Shown here in pieces: positions 4,969 to 5,009 of a DNA stretch of 5,009 nucleotides; position 1 is the first letter of the stretch; each line of letters starts with the position of its first letter. This DNA is from an uncultured Sporolactobacillus sp. GTDB lineage: Bacteria; Bacillota; Bacilli; Bacillales; Sporolactobacillaceae. The notes beneath the pieces were generated by a model. The model was not told the DNA's origin, ran no database searches, and worked only from the letters and a program-made list of their open reading frames with translations. A program made the position numbers and the translations under genes. The stretch is taken from NCBI GenBank assembly GCA_900543345.1, contig UQRJ01000234.1, positions 1-5,009 on the forward strand. The letters are read 5' to 3'.

Positions 4969-5009
4969 CTGTCTCTTATACACATCTCCGAGCCCACGAG
5001 ACCCTAAGA
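4969..5009. other. Illumina Nextera adapter contamination (Tn5 mosaic end, read-2 adapter, partial i7 index)
   Basis: Bases 4969-4987 are CTGTCTCTTATACACATCT, the Tn5 mosaic-end sequence used in Nextera tagmentation. Bases 4988-5002 are CCGAGCCCACGAGAC, the read-2 adapter that follows it in read-through reads. Bases 5003-5009 (CCTAAGA) sit exactly where the i7 index begins and match the first seven bases of the index I recall as N726. This is synthetic, not genomic. On the minus strand the adapter encodes MYKRQ in frame with the Rieske gene, and another frame gives GSEMCIRD; neither is biological. Confidence 0.98.

Noticed and set aside
4969..4987. Tn5/IS50-like mosaic end as a natural transposon end
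   Set aside because: The sequence is the engineered mosaic end and is followed directly by the Illumina read-2 adapter and an index, so it is a library artefact rather than a mobile element.

Overview
This window looks like one end of a draft or metagenomic contig from a Gram-positive, Bacillus-like member of the Bacillota. It carries parts of a purine (xanthine/urate) catabolism locus. The organism assignment rests on strong AAAGGAGG-type ribosome binding sites, GTG and TTG starts, a ferredoxin very like Bacillus Fer, and a PucR regulator next to a PucM-type hydrolase. Base composition is moderate, slightly above half GC by eye. I cannot name a genus.

Layout, left to right. Bases 2-235 (+) are the C-terminal end of an amidase-signature enzyme cut by the window edge. 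After a short gap with a candidate sigma-A promoter comes a full-length PucR-family activator (333-1985, +). A gap of about 310 bases follows, holding an orphan Shine-Dalgarno sequence, a near-perfect inverted repeat and a candidate promoter. It leads into a GTG-initiated 5-hydroxyisourate hydrolase (2296-2649, +). A long bidirectional hairpin terminator (2662-2702) separates this gene from a convergent minus-strand operon. In transcription order that operon reads: Rieske non-heme iron oxygenase (N-terminus missing) -> single-cluster [4Fe-4S] ferredoxin with a probable TTG start -> NCS2 xanthine/urate-type permease.

The last 41 bases (4969-5009) are not genomic. They are the Tn5/Nextera mosaic end, the Illumina read-2 adapter and seven bases of an i7 index. 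The genuine sequence therefore ends at 4968, and any protein start placed beyond it (for example one beginning MYKRQ) is an artefact.

Functional picture (inference): the permease imports xanthine or urate. The Rieske oxygenase, with electrons possibly relayed by the adjacent ferredoxin, may hydroxylate a purine, by analogy with the HpxDE system of Klebsiella. The HIU hydrolase processes the product of urate oxidation, and PucR senses the pathway. No uricase, OHCU decarboxylase, allantoinase or oxygenase reductase lies in the window. The Rieske/ferredoxin/permease operon is the most interesting biology here, but its purine substrate is a context-based guess.
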